Below, one piece after another: positions 53,875 through 63,531 of a stretch of DNA of 64,000 nt. Under the pieces are notes generated by a model. That model was not told where the DNA came from. It was given only the letters and a program-made list of their open reading frames with translations, and ran no database searches. Origin of the DNA: Planctomycetota bacterium (GTDB lineage Bacteria > Planctomycetota > Planctomycetia > Pirellulales > Pirellulaceae). Numbering within the stretch: the first letter of the stretch is position 1; each line of letters begins with the position of its first letter. The stretch is from positions 55,721 to 119,720 of the forward strand of contig JAPLNL010000045.1 of assembly GCA_026692905.1 (NCBI GenBank), read 5' to 3'. A program made the position numbers and the translations under genes.

Positions 53875-54905
53875 CGACAACGCCGCTGCTGTATGTGCTG
53901 ATGGGATTGCTCTTCGGTACGACCTTGCTCGCCCTGGGAATCGCCTTGGGCTTTTGGATGGGCAAGAAACAAACGACAAGCTTGGCCCAGCCTCTTGTTG
54001 AGCAGCAAATCGTGGCGGCATTGCGAAACATGGCAATTTGGACGAACGACTTTGCTGGCGACTTTACCCGTTATCAATCCACGATGCAGTCGTTGACCCG
54101 GGACGCTGCGGATTCGAAAAAGGTTCGTACCAAGGAAGAGGTTCAAAGCATTCTTGACAAGATCGTCCAAGCCAACAGCGAGCTACAGTCCCGGCTCGAT
54201 TCCGCAGAAGTGAAGCTCGAATCTCAAACAAAACAACTCGCTGGCTATCTGACCGAAGCCCGAACGGATGGCTTGACCGGCCTTTCCAATCGAAAAGCTT
54301 TCGACCAAAAAATGGATGAATGCTTCGCGAAATGGCAACAGTCAAAGCAACCATTTACGCTCGCGTTGGTTGATATCGACCATTTCAAAAAGGTCAACGA
54401 TACCTACGGACACCCAGCGGGTGATTTAGTGCTGCAAGAAATTTCGAAACAGCTCCAGGAACTCAGTAATGAAACGATTATGGTGGCAAGGTACGGCGGC
54501 GAAGAGTTTGGTTTGATCTTTGACGGTGATATTACCCATGCTGCGACCGTTATGGAAAAACTTCGGGTTGCTGTTGCTGCGAAACCCATCCAGGTGGAGG
54601 GGCACACCATCAAGCTCTCGATCAGTGCTGGCGTTGCAAATATCTTGAAAGAGGAACGCATTGGCAAGCTCGTTCGACGCTCCGATGAAGCTCTTTATGG
54701 CGCCAAAAAAGGTGGGCGAAATCGAGTCTTTGTCCACAACGGAATGCTCTGCGAGCTGTTTGGCAGACCAGGGCCGTCACTCAACGTGACCGAATCCCCT
54801 GAAGCACTCGCTGTCGAAACACCGCCAACATCGAACGAGCTGGAACACCGAGTTCTATCGCGACTCGATCGCATGATCACCCAAGAAGCGAACCACAAAG
54901 ATTAG
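53871..54905 (+). CDS. Membrane-anchored diguanylate cyclase (GGDEF)
   Basis: The 344-residue protein has one membrane helix (about 4-26), a coiled-coil linker (about 85-135, ILDKIVQANSELQSRLDSAE) and a GGDEF domain (about 138-300) with ARTDGLTGLSNRKAFDQK, DIDHFKKVNDTYGHPAGD and the active loop ARYGGEEFGLIFDGD. The residues before GGEEF (LSNETIMVA) lack the RxxD inhibitory site, so product feedback is probably absent. It synthesises c-di-GMP. It starts within the glgC stop, an unusual pairing. Confidence 0.9.
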   Translation: MTTTPLLYVLMGLLFGTTLLALGIALGFWMGKKQTTSLAQPLVEQQIVAALRNMAIWTNDFAGDFTRYQSTMQSLTRDAADSKKVRTKEEVQSILDKIVQANSELQSRLDSAEVKLESQTKQLAGYLTEARTDGLTGLSNRKAFDQKMDECFAKWQQSKQPFTLALVDIDHFKKVNDTYGHPAGDLVLQEISKQLQELSNETIMVARYGGEEFGLIFDGDITHAATVMEKLRVAVAAKPIQVEGHTIKLSISAGVANILKEERIGKLVRRSDEALYGAKKGGRNRVFVHNGMLCELFGRPGPSLNVTESPEALAVETPPTSNELEHRVLSRLDRMITQEANHKD

Positions 54906-55003
54906 CCGACGGGCTTTACCGGGCGCTACAGAAAAGCCCAATTTACATTGAGCAGAATGCAAAACAGCGTTGCGCGTAACGGCGTAACGGCGGCAGTTCG
55001 TAG

Positions 55004-55023
55004 CTGCGGGGCTCGCCCCGCAG
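55004..55023. terminator. Probable bidirectional terminator
   Basis: CTGCGGGGCTCGCCCCGCAG is an 8-bp perfect stem with a 4-nt loop in the gap between the converging cyclase and ABC-transporter operons. No T-run follows, so Rho-independent activity is uncertain. Confidence 0.5.
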
Positions 55024-55029
55024 ACGCGC

Positions 55030-56547
55030 CTATTGCCAGCCTTGGGTTGCGGCATGCATGATTTTTTCTTGTGTCGCATCTTCTCGGCGAAACTCGGCTG
55101 TCATCCGCCCCTCGCTCAATACCAGAATGCGGTCGCTAAGCGTGAGCAGTTCCGGCAACTCGCTCGAGGTGACGATCACTCCTAGGCCATCTTGGCAGAG
55201 TTTGTTGATGAGTCGATACAGTTCCGACTTTGCACCGACGTCGACCCCGCGCGTTGGATCGTCCAGAAGTAGAATCTTGGGTTGAGTCAACAGCCATCGG
55301 CCAACGATGCACTTCTGCTGATTGCCGCCGCTGAGACTCGTGATGGAAGACTCGAGACCTGCTGTTTTAACCTGCAGCTTGCTAACCATACTGGAACTCG
55401 CATCTTGTTCCAAGCTGCGGCTTAGCAATCCAGCTCGAATCGTATCTTTCAGCGAGCATATAGAAATGTTCTGCCCGACATTCATCGCAGGAAAGATTCC
55501 CAATCGCTTTCGATCTTCGGTGACCAACGCGATGCCCGCCTGGCAAGCGTCCATCGGGTGACTTGGACTATAAGGTTTCCCCTCGAGCAGCATCGCTCCT
55601 TGAACAGGTTGTTCCGACGCTCCGAATAAGCACTCCATCAGCTCGGTTCGGCCAGCGCCCATGAGTCCTGCTATCCCGAGAACTTCCCCGCGGCGAAGAT
55701 GAAAACGAATATCTTTGAGTCGGTATCCGCGGGCATGTCCAGGCCATACGAGAGATAGATTCTTAACCTCAAGAATGATTTCGCTTGGTGCAGAACGCTC
55801 ACTTAGTTCCAATGAATCGAGCTCGCGGCCTACCATCCACTTCGTGATTTCACTTGCATTGGTTTCGGCTGTCTCCAAGGTGCGAATGAAACAACCATCG
55901 CGCAGGACTGTGATTCGATTCGATAGCTGGAAGACTTCATCCATCTTGTGGGAAATGTAGAGAATGGTCGCCCCTCGCTCCCGCAGCTTTGCAATCACTC
56001 GATAGAGTCGTGCGACTTCGCTCTCCGTGAGAGCGCTGGTCGGTTCATCCATGATGAGGATTTGGCTCTTCAGACTCAGGGCCTTTGCGATTTCAACCAG
56101 TTGTTGGTCACCGACACGAAGACTACCCGCCAATGCCCGTGGATCGATATCGGTTTCAAGGTCCTCCAGAAGCTTCTTGGCTGCCAGCTCCATCTCGCGA
56201 TCCGAACGCAGCCCCAGTGAGCTCCGGAGCTCGCGTCCGAGGAAGATATTTGCCGCGACCGAAAGTTGTTCGACCAGATTGAGTTCTTGGTGGATGATGC
56301 TGATGCTGGCGGATTCCGCATCGCGTGTCCCGCGGAATTGAGCCAATTGGCTAGAGACAAAAAGCTCCCCATCGTAGTCGCTGATCACCCCGGAGAGGAT
56401 TTTCATGAGCGTGCTTTTGCCAGCTCCATTCTCACCGCAAATTGCGTGGAGTTCGCCTTGAGCAATATCAAAAGACACGTCCGAAAGAGCCCGCACTCCG
56501 GGGAATGTCTTGCCGATTTTTCTCAGCGAAACGATTGGATCAGCCAC
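55030..56547 (-). CDS. Sugar ABC transporter ATPase with two ATP domains (RbsA/MglA type)
   Basis: The 505-residue protein contains two nucleotide-binding domains. Domain 1 has Walker A GENGAGKSTLMKILSG (about 37-52) and Walker B QILIMDEPTSAL. Domain 2 has a degenerate Walker A (GLMGAGRTELMECLFG), signature LSGGNQQKCIVGRWL and LLLDDPTRGVDVG. This asymmetric double ATPase is typical of ribose/galactose importers. It is the third gene of an operon and overlaps the permease by 8 bp. Confidence 0.92.
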   Translation of the reverse strand: MADPIVSLRKIGKTFPGVRALSDVSFDIAQGELHAICGENGAGKSTLMKILSGVISDYDGELFVSSQLAQFRGTRDAESASISIIHQELNLVEQLSVAANIFLGRELRSSLGLRSDREMELAAKKLLEDLETDIDPRALAGSLRVGDQQLVEIAKALSLKSQILIMDEPTSALTESEVARLYRVIAKLRERGATILYISHKMDEVFQLSNRITVLRDGCFIRTLETAETNASEITKWMVGRELDSLELSERSAPSEIILEVKNLSLVWPGHARGYRLKDIRFHLRRGEVLGIAGLMGAGRTELMECLFGASEQPVQGAMLLEGKPYSPSHPMDACQAGIALVTEDRKRLGIFPAMNVGQNISICSLKDTIRAGLLSRSLEQDASSSMVSKLQVKTAGLESSITSLSGGNQQKCIVGRWLLTQPKILLLDDPTRGVDVGAKSELYRLINKLCQDGLGVIVTSSELPELLTLSDRILVLSEGRMTAEFRREDATQEKIMHAATQGWQ

Positions 56548-57823
56548 GCGCTTTTTGCTTCTCAGTTAAACCGTAAACGAATAGCCCAACGAGGACAGTG
56601 ACGACCGTGATAGCCGCCTGCTTTTCCCCCCAAGTGCTCATCGCAATCAATCCTGCAAAGAGCGAGAGCGTGATCATCGCACAGACTCCAAGGGCGCCTG
56701 GAAAAAGTCTTCGCCCCGAGCCACGGAGTTGTTGCAGTTGGCTAAAGGTCACAGCCAGAACAACCACGATGCCAACGATTAAGCCTTCCCAAATATCGGC
56801 TCCAGATTTGATGATCTTCGAAACCGAGTCGATCACGATACGGAGAAATAGTGCCCCCAAAATCGTTCCAGTGACGGTCCCAATTCCACCTTGTAAGCTG
56901 CAACCGCCAACAACTGCGGCGGCAATAGCATTCAACTCGTGCCCGCGTCCTTGGTTCACCGGAGCGCATACTCCTTCGTTGGCAAGATAGAACACGCTGG
57001 CAAGACTGGCAGTCATCGCGCCAAAAACATAGGCAAACCATTTCAAGCGATCGGTACGAATCCCACTTAGTTTGGCCGCTTGTTCGTTGCCGCCCAATGC
57101 ATAGATGTGGCGCCCAAGCACGGTTCGACTGAGAATCAACCAAGTCAGCGTCGCCAGCACCAAGAAGACCGCAACCCAGAGATAAACGTGTTTGGAATCT
57201 CGGAGCCAAGTGAAGAAAGGGTGGTCGATATTCACCTGCGCTTTTTTGCTGCTTTGGTAGGTCGAGGTTGTGTACTCGCAAAGGATGCGGGCCATCGATC
57301 GCAATCCTACCAACGTGGAAAGGGTTGCAACGAATGGCGGCAGCCGAACACTGGTGATCAGCCATGCGTGCAATGTGCCAACGAAAAACCCTGAGGTCAA
57401 TCCCATCGCGATGCTCACAATAACAACCAAACTCTGCACGAAGATCCCGGCGCTGGCCATGTCCGTACGAACCGATTTACCTGCAGCATCAACCACGGTC
57501 GGAAACAAGTAGTTCCCCAATGGACCGTATTGCAGATAGATCATGCTGCAAGCGATCACGGTTCCGGAAAATGCGATCATCGAACCCGATGAAAGATCGA
57601 TCCCACCCGAGACGATAACCATCATCGCGCCAAGCGCAAAGATTCCAAGCAACGCAGTTTGTCTGCCAATCTCGATGCTATTGGTATCCCATTGAAACCA
57701 ATACGACCTGTTCGTGTCCGCACCAAGCGTTACGCCAATGATGGTGACAATGGCGATAACGAGAGCGATTTCGTTGGGACGGATGCCGAGCTTGGCAAGA
57801 AGGCCAGTGCGTGGATTCGTCAT
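56540..57823 (-). CDS. Sugar ABC transporter permease (RbsC type)
   Basis: The ATG at 57823 overlaps the stop of the binding-protein gene (ATGA), so I prefer it over the in-frame ATG 30 bases upstream. The 427-residue protein has about ten membrane segments and the family blocks VIVSGGIDLSSGSMIAFSG, FVATLSTLVGLRSMARIL, YALGGNEQAAKLSGI and VGGCSLQGGIGTVTGTILGA. It is longer than RbsC (about 320) owing to the N-terminal part and the extra central loop. Confidence 0.9.
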   Translation of the reverse strand: MTNPRTGLLAKLGIRPNEIALVIAIVTIIGVTLGADTNRSYWFQWDTNSIEIGRQTALLGIFALGAMMVIVSGGIDLSSGSMIAFSGTVIACSMIYLQYGPLGNYLFPTVVDAAGKSVRTDMASAGIFVQSLVVIVSIAMGLTSGFFVGTLHAWLITSVRLPPFVATLSTLVGLRSMARILCEYTTSTYQSSKKAQVNIDHPFFTWLRDSKHVYLWVAVFLVLATLTWLILSRTVLGRHIYALGGNEQAAKLSGIRTDRLKWFAYVFGAMTASLASVFYLANEGVCAPVNQGRGHELNAIAAAVVGGCSLQGGIGTVTGTILGALFLRIVIDSVSKIIKSGADIWEGLIVGIVVVLAVTFSQLQQLRGSGRRLFPGALGVCAMITLSLFAGLIAMSTWGEKQAAITVVTVLVGLFVYGLTEKQKARG

Positions 57824-58968
57824 GAGCTCTTCAAATTGTATTTGGCGAGCCACTTCTTGAAGTCATCGAGTTTCATGAACTCAACCACTTTCGGATCGAA
57901 ATCCTCTGCCTTGAGTGGAGACCCTTCGTTCGGCACAACCAGCCGTAGTCCGGTCGTGTAAATGTCAGCGTCGACACCCGTGTTGGGGAACATCTCTTTC
58001 TCGGCAGCAGTATTCTCCAAAACCATTGCCGTCAGCAATCGAACGGCTTGAAAGCCCATGTCGAATGGATTTTGTACCAACATCGCATCGATGTTGCCTT
58101 TTTCCATTTCTTGAATGGCCGCTTCCTGAGCATCAAATGTAACAACGGTCATGTCCTTCTTCACGCCGGCGGACTCTACCGTGCGGGCAATTGCAGGAGC
58201 GTTGTAGGCCCAAATCCCGACCAACGCAACAAGATCGCGGTGATTCGAAAGGGCGTTTCGTACGTTTTCTTGAGCGCGTGTTCGGTCGGTCTCGTCGCTG
58301 ATCCGATCTTTTTCGGTAAAAGCAGTGCCGATTCCTTTTTTGAAACCATCCATTCGGCTTCGGGCATTGTCATTGTCGGTGTAGCCAGCGAACTGGGCGT
58401 ACCCACCGGCGGTTTTCTCGCGACTTGCCAGGATTCCTGCCGCAGCTTTACCAAGCAACTCACCAGCCGTGACGTTATCGGTACCGATGTAATACTTGCG
58501 GTTCGCACGAAACTTGGTTCTCAGGAGGTCGCCGTCCACGGTGATTACATGCACACCCTTTTTGCGAAAGTTTTCCAGTTCTTCGGCGATGGATGGGTTG
58601 TCTGCAGAAATCGCGGAGAGGGCAAGGCCAGCCAAATCGGATTGGCTTGCAAGCTGTCGTAGACGATCGATTTGACCTTTGATTGAGCCATCAGGAACTT
58701 CCATCGAGGCGGATAGACCAGACTCGGCCAGTTTAAAATGCTTTTCTCCCTCTTGGAGTCCCTGTCTGCAAGCATCCCAAAACGGGTCGTCTGTATTGAC
58801 CACGAAGACAATCCGGCGTTTGGCATTGGTGCTGGTGGTCGAGTTGCCAACCTTGCCAGAATCTTTCTTGGCCCCTTCGCAGCCAATGATCAACGTTGCC
58901 ATTGCGATGAGTAAAAAGGCCGATAGCCATCGGCTGGGCAAGCCAAAGTGCTTAGAGAGTGAAAGCAT
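57820..58968 (-). CDS. Sugar ABC transporter substrate-binding lipoprotein (RbsB type)
   Basis: The start MLSLSKHFGLP at 58968 gives 382 residues with a lipobox MATLIIGCEG (Cys at about 30). The mature protein has the periplasmic-binding-protein-1 fold: RIVFVVNTDDPFWDACRQG, then a hinge region and MLVQNPFDMGFQAVRLL near 310. First gene of the binding protein-permease-ATPase operon. The ligand, probably a pentose, hexose or related compound, cannot be told from the sequence. No kinase or isomerase gene is linked. Confidence 0.88.
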   Translation of the reverse strand: MLSLSKHFGLPSRWLSAFLLIAMATLIIGCEGAKKDSGKVGNSTTSTNAKRRIVFVVNTDDPFWDACRQGLQEGEKHFKLAESGLSASMEVPDGSIKGQIDRLRQLASQSDLAGLALSAISADNPSIAEELENFRKKGVHVITVDGDLLRTKFRANRKYYIGTDNVTAGELLGKAAAGILASREKTAGGYAQFAGYTDNDNARSRMDGFKKGIGTAFTEKDRISDETDRTRAQENVRNALSNHRDLVALVGIWAYNAPAIARTVESAGVKKDMTVVTFDAQEAAIQEMEKGNIDAMLVQNPFDMGFQAVRLLTAMVLENTAAEKEMFPNTGVDADIYTTGLRLVVPNEGSPLKAEDFDPKVVEFMKLDDFKKWLAKYNLKSS

Positions 58969-59130
58969 CACGGTTTGCAATCCTTAGGGTAAAAATGGTC
59001 GGGTTAACGGCGTTTTCCAGTATGTAGTAGGATACTCATTGTCGTTTGGCATGCCAGTAGCCCGCCAGAGCCATGCGTTGAACTTCGTACTAAATCCAAA
59101 TTGTCCAAGCCTCCCAACCCCTGAATTCCC

Positions 59131-60177
59131 ATGAAATCACGATTTGGAATCGAACAGGCGATCTGCGAAGCATGGCCGATCGAGCTATGGGGGGAGTCAA
59201 CCGTTATCGTCGCCGCCAGTGGAGGAGCAGACAGCACCGCGCTTCTTGAGGCAATACTTCGAATACGGCCCGACCCAGCTCGCACCCTTGTCGCTCACTT
59301 CAATCACGCGATGCGAGGGGCCGAAAGCGACGGCGACCAATCGTTTGTGGAATCGATCTCGGGGAGACTTGGTGTCAACTGCATTTCGAAGCGAGCGAAT
59401 CCGGAAGAAGTATCCAAGCCGTCGGAAAGCAGCTTGCGAAAATTGCGACACCAGTTTCTGAAGGAGGTTGCGATAAGCCATAACGCAAGATGGATTGTGA
59501 TGGGACATCAAGCGGACGATCAAGTGGAAACGTTCTTGCACCACTTACTGCGCGGTAGTGGACCAAGCGGCCTGTCAGGCATCCAAACTTTCCGCGCGAT
59601 TGATGCGTTGGTCGATATCGTAAGACCGCTGCTTCGAGTCCACCGCTGTGAAATCTTGGATTATCTTCGAGATCGGAAACAGACTTATCGCGATGACAGT
59701 TCGAATGCGACGCTCGACTACACTCGCAATCGGATACGCAACGAGTTGTTGCCGAGCTTGCGAACGTTTGCCAATTCGCAATCGCTGGACGTTCGATTGC
59801 TGCAGGCCCGCGAGTTGATAGCCGAAGAGCATGCAGCGTTCGTTGAGTTGGCAGACCGATGGCTCGCCAGGATCGGATACGCTTCCGAAGAGTCTTTGGT
59901 TGCATCGGACGAGACGCAGAATGGTATCAAGCATTTCTCGGTACCGATACCGATGTGCCGCAATGAACCATGGCCGATCATTCGCGAAGCGCTAGTGATG
60001 ATCTGGCATCGCATGAATTGGCCGATGCGGGAGATGAATCACAAGCATTGGCGGAAGCTGCAAACGATGATTGAGTTAGCATCTCAAACAACCCATCCCA
60101 AACGGCTGGAGTTGCCAGGACAAATCGTAGCGACCTGCCGCAAGGGAATGTTTCGATTAGAACGCGTTCAAAGCTAG
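59131..60177 (+). CDS. tilS: tRNA(Ile)-lysidine synthetase
   Basis: The 348-residue protein has the PP-loop VIVAASGGADSTALLEA (25-41), HFNHAMRGAESDGDQSFVE, LRKLRHQFL, and VMGHQADDQVETFLHHLLRG. These match the N-type ATP pyrophosphatase core of TilS, which changes C34 of tRNA-Ile(CAU) to lysidine. The C-terminal part after about 250 is short, so it lacks the full C-terminal substrate-binding domain of E. coli TilS, as in the shorter bacterial forms. Confidence 0.92.
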   Translation: MKSRFGIEQAICEAWPIELWGESTVIVAASGGADSTALLEAILRIRPDPARTLVAHFNHAMRGAESDGDQSFVESISGRLGVNCISKRANPEEVSKPSESSLRKLRHQFLKEVAISHNARWIVMGHQADDQVETFLHHLLRGSGPSGLSGIQTFRAIDALVDIVRPLLRVHRCEILDYLRDRKQTYRDDSSNATLDYTRNRIRNELLPSLRTFANSQSLDVRLLQARELIAEEHAAFVELADRWLARIGYASEESLVASDETQNGIKHFSVPIPMCRNEPWPIIREALVMIWHRMNWPMREMNHKHWRKLQTMIELASQTTHPKRLELPGQIVATCRKGMFRLERVQS

Positions 60178-60223
60178 TACGTCAAACTTATTCCGTACCT
60201 CGCCACAAGTCAGCACAAGAACG

Positions 60224-60272
60224 CGAACGAGGGCCTTGTGCCCTAGTTCGCAACATGCTTGGTGTGCTAAAA
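60224..60272. repeat. Palindromic repeat (family D), copy 3, inverted
   Basis: GCGAACGAGGGCCTTGTGCC followed by AGTTCGCAACATGCTTGGTG is the reverse complement of the elements at 97 and 13728. The gap 60178-60467 holds only this and the next repeat. Confidence 0.75.
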
Positions 60273-60312
60273 CATACTGGAACCCGTCGTTTGCCCGATG
60301 GCTCATATCCTT

Positions 60313-60418
60313 TGCTCAATCTCGGAGAGATTGCAGAAAGTAGCAGTGGGTTTAGCGAAGCGACACCCACGGATACGTTACTACCGGCTAATATCTTTCA
60401 AGCCTTCAGCTTGATCTG
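60313..60418. repeat. Direct repeat (family K), left copy flanking the SHD1 gene
   Basis: GCTCAATCTCGGAGAGATTG, GGGTTTAGCGAAGCGACACC, CACGGATACGTTAC and GCTAATATCTTTCAAGCCTT occur in this order; the same series is found at 61943-62193 downstream of the next gene, where a 150-bp block is inserted after GTTAC. Orientation is the same at both sites. Confidence 0.75.
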
Positions 60419-60467
60419 GTTTGTTGCCCACCCCATTTAGGACAATCATTCGCGAACGATTTTTTAA

Positions 60468-61811
60468 TTACCGCTTGTCGAGAAATTCGCGGTCCTCGTC
60501 ACAAAGTTTTTCAATCGGGACTTCGACCGTTGCGCCATCTTTTTTTTGAAGCTTTACTCTGGCTCCATCAGAGTCCACGAATTGCGCTTCGATCTTGAAC
60601 TTGCCGGACTTGTCTTTCCAGACTCGAAATGTCTCGATCTTTGCATTCTCATCGAACTCCGAAGCTTCAAGCTTGGCCAAGAACCCTTGGAGGGACTCTC
60701 GCTGCTTGGAAATAGTAATCGGAAGGTCCCTGAAGACAAATGGCTCGATCGTTTCCAGATCCTTCGTTCGCGAAACCGTAACAAAGATCTTCTGAGGTAC
60801 TGATTTGGTAAAAACGTACTTGACTACATCCAGCTGAAGGGCGCTCGCTTGAGCGACATCGCTTGATTGGGTCTCTTGCCTTCGGCGTTTTAGCTCCGCC
60901 TGGATTGACGCCTCCGAATCCGAGCCTTTTGGATTCGTCGAGAAAAAGTACGCGTTTGGAGTGATGAAATTTCCGGATTCGGTTTGAGCGCTTGCGCTAT
61001 ACGTCGTAATACCGGCTTTCCTTGTTTCAATGCTCTCTTCCAGTTTCCACGCCAAATCCATCCTCATCTTACCGGCTTTCTCCGGGGTGTTTTCTTTGGT
61101 CGTTTTTGGCAGTGGCCCAAAGACGTGCAGCACGACTTCCGTTTGGTTGGCGTCTGTTTTGACGGATATAGGAACGACGGAAACGGTACCATCCGACTTG
61201 CGTTTAGGGGTGCGGAAATCTTCTAGATCAAACTCAAAGTGATATTTTTCTACCGGTGTGATGATGGCAAAACCCTCGACCGATTCCACTCGCTTTGCTC
61301 CCGAGTTCATTGGCAGCGGAAGCGGGGCAAGGTGCTGATCATTCCACCCGGTATACGCCAATCGCTCCGAGAGAAGGCAATCCGACGATGAACGATCGGG
61401 CCACATTGCGCTCTCTTTGCCCGAATCGAACTTAACACGAATTGCGGTTGAAAATGATAGTTTTACCGTTGGAACCTTGCCTTTGGAGTCACGCAACAAC
61501 ATTCCGAGCAGCAAATGATCCACCAACTTATTTGTTTTCTGAATTGGCCATCGCTTGAAATTCATACCCAAATCTCGAAGCATATTGGGGGACATTTTCC
61601 CGGCATCTTTCATGGACTGCATGTCTTTGAAATCAATGTGAAGTAAAGGGTGTGCTCGTTCTGTCACCACTCCCGGAAAGGGTACTGACTCCATGCTCCA
61701 TAACTCCAATGTATTTCCAGCAAGGCTCGTTTTCGCCATCGGTTGTTGCCCGTTGCCCGTAGTCGATAACAAGCCAATCAACAAACTGCATGCGACCGCG
61801 ATTCTAGACAT
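60468..61811 (-). CDS. Secreted SHD1-domain protein of unknown function
   Basis: The start MSRIAVACSLLIGLLST at 61811 opens a signal peptide; total 447 residues. The last 55 residues form an SHD1 (SLA1 homology 1)-like domain (FRVWKDKSGKFKIEAQFVDS, then VKLQKKDGATVEVPIEKL), common at the end of secreted planctomycete proteins and thought to bind proteins or peptides. The rest is beta-rich with no known motif. The gene is enclosed by direct copies of repeat K. Confidence 0.75.
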   Translation of the reverse strand: MSRIAVACSLLIGLLSTTGNGQQPMAKTSLAGNTLELWSMESVPFPGVVTERAHPLLHIDFKDMQSMKDAGKMSPNMLRDLGMNFKRWPIQKTNKLVDHLLLGMLLRDSKGKVPTVKLSFSTAIRVKFDSGKESAMWPDRSSSDCLLSERLAYTGWNDQHLAPLPLPMNSGAKRVESVEGFAIITPVEKYHFEFDLEDFRTPKRKSDGTVSVVPISVKTDANQTEVVLHVFGPLPKTTKENTPEKAGKMRMDLAWKLEESIETRKAGITTYSASAQTESGNFITPNAYFFSTNPKGSDSEASIQAELKRRRQETQSSDVAQASALQLDVVKYVFTKSVPQKIFVTVSRTKDLETIEPFVFRDLPITISKQRESLQGFLAKLEASEFDENAKIETFRVWKDKSGKFKIEAQFVDSDGARVKLQKKDGATVEVPIEKLCDEDREFLDKR

Positions 61812-61942
61812 GGATTCAATCTCCCGAGAGATGCTAAGTTGAGGGGGCGTGATGGGCAATCTAGACAGACTTTACGCATTCAGGAACCGGCAAGTTATCA
61901 ATGAAAACTCATCTTAACCGCTTGAGTGGCGAAATCAACATG

Positions 61943-62193
61943 CACAAAATCTCAGAGAGATTTCAGAAAGTATCCTTAGGTTGAGCGAAGCGACACCCAC
62001 GGATACGTTACGCTCTTGCAGTTCGATCCCGAAAGGATCATAGATGGGGAGGACTGAACGCCTTTTCGCAAAAGAATTCGATATCTGGCATCCCTTCAGG
62101 ATGCTTGCGATCCCTCTAGGTCGCTATCCGGTGGTGTCGTCGCTACGCTCCTAAACCACCGCTAATGTCTTTCAAGCCTTGAGCTTGATCTGA
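61943..62193. repeat. Direct repeat (family K), right copy with a nested family H block
   Basis: The left part (61943-62011) and the right part (62161-62193, GCTAATGTCTTTCAAGCCTT) match 60313-60418. Between them sits a 150-bp block (62012-62160) with CGATCCCGAAAGGATC and GGTGGTGTCGTCGCTACGCT, related to family H at 24502-24695. The gap 61860-62411 has no gene. Confidence 0.75.
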
Positions 62194-62411
62194 AAACGAT
62201 GGTTTACTTTCGCAAAAGCCTTAACGTCCCCTACATCGCACCTTCACACAAGCTTCATCCGTTGTTCGCTCTTCGTTCATTCTTGTTAAGAGATTTGGAA
62301 GATGTGATGAACTATCGAACGAACCTATGGACGGGTTTCCGTTGAACTCTAAAAAGATGTCTTCGCGATTGGCGAGTCATTTTGAGTTTGGACATTTACC
62401 TGGAGGTTATG

Positions 62412-63506
62412 ATGGTTTTGAGAAATCGGTGGAATCGACGATTCAACGCCGCTATTGGTCGCACTGCGTTTACGCTCGTTGAGCTTTTGGTGGTGATTGC
62501 GATTATTGGGATCTTGGTCGGACTGTTGTTGCCAGCCGTACAAGCTGCACGCGAAGCAGCTAGACGTATGCAATGCGGCAATAACATGAAGCAAATTGGC
62601 TTGGCCTTTTTGAATCACGAATCGGCTTACGGGTTCTTGCCGAAAGGCCCCTACGATGGTGACCCAAGCTTGCCTGGTATGGTTTACAACGAACCGATCG
62701 GCGCGTACGAAAGCGGAACAACTTGCTGCAACGCTGCGCATCCAAACGGGTGGAGCCATTGGTTCAAGATTCTTCCGTACATCGAAGCATCCAATGTTTG
62801 GAATCTGGCTAGGTTCGATTTGCCACCGATTCACAGTGGCCGCCCAGCGAACTACAACGGCGAAGACGACGTGGCCCGAGCGCTCATTCCCTCGTACTTT
62901 TGCCCATCCCGACGTGGTCCGACTGGTTACGGAGCAGCGCTTCTCGGCCGATGCGATTACGCCGGTTGTGCAGGCTTCTATCAAGGCGAAGTGCATGAAA
63001 ACTGGGGCGATATCCCTGCAGCTCCACTTGGAATGGCTCCTCGACGAAACGAACGTACTCCTGAAAATTTCGGTAATACCGGTGGTCGCAAGGGAGCTAT
63101 TTGCTGGTCCGCCCAAGGTGCAAAACGCCGAATGGCCGACTTTACCGATGGTACTTCCAATTCGATCTCAGCCGCTGAAAAGCATATTCCGCCAACCCGA
63201 CATGGTGCCGATGGTGGCGACAACGAACGATGGAACAATGCAGGATGGGACGAGTGCGTACTTCGTTTCCATTTCCCTCCGAAGTCCGATTTGGACAAGA
63301 AGCTTCCAGCGACTGGAACCGTATCCTCGTTCAACGATGGCACTACCAATGTTTGGCGACGCTACTTTGGTTCGTCCCACGCCGGCGGCCTAAACGCAAC
63401 GTACGGTGACGGATCGGTTCACTTCGCTCCGTTTACGGTAGACGCTCAGGTTTGGATGAACCTTTGTATCATTGATGACGGCAATCCTGTTCAATCGGAC
63501 CTCTAG
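62412..63506 (+). CDS. DUF1559 protein with type IV pilin-like N-terminus
   Basis: GGAGG at 62402-62406 favours the second of two adjacent ATGs (62412), giving 364 residues. The N-terminus has the prepilin methylation/cleavage motif GRTAFTLVELLVVIAIIGIL followed by VGLLLPAVQAAREAARRMQC, standard for DUF1559. The globular part contains CNNMKQIGLAFLNHESAYG and the C-terminal GGLNATYGDGSVHFAPFTVD. Planctomycetes carry many such pseudopilin-like proteins, which probably assemble at the cell surface. Two lipoprotein genes follow in the same direction. Confidence 0.93.
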   Translation: MVLRNRWNRRFNAAIGRTAFTLVELLVVIAIIGILVGLLLPAVQAAREAARRMQCGNNMKQIGLAFLNHESAYGFLPKGPYDGDPSLPGMVYNEPIGAYESGTTCCNAAHPNGWSHWFKILPYIEASNVWNLARFDLPPIHSGRPANYNGEDDVARALIPSYFCPSRRGPTGYGAALLGRCDYAGCAGFYQGEVHENWGDIPAAPLGMAPRRNERTPENFGNTGGRKGAICWSAQGAKRRMADFTDGTSNSISAAEKHIPPTRHGADGGDNERWNNAGWDECVLRFHFPPKSDLDKKLPATGTVSSFNDGTTNVWRRYFGSSHAGGLNATYGDGSVHFAPFTVDAQVWMNLCIIDDGNPVQSDL

Positions 63507-63531
63507 GCAATACCAAGTTGATTTTGAAAAC

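Noticed and set aside
62349..63116. 255-codon antisense frame over the DUF1559 gene
   Set aside because: It is a shadow of a certain gene, with no signal or domain.
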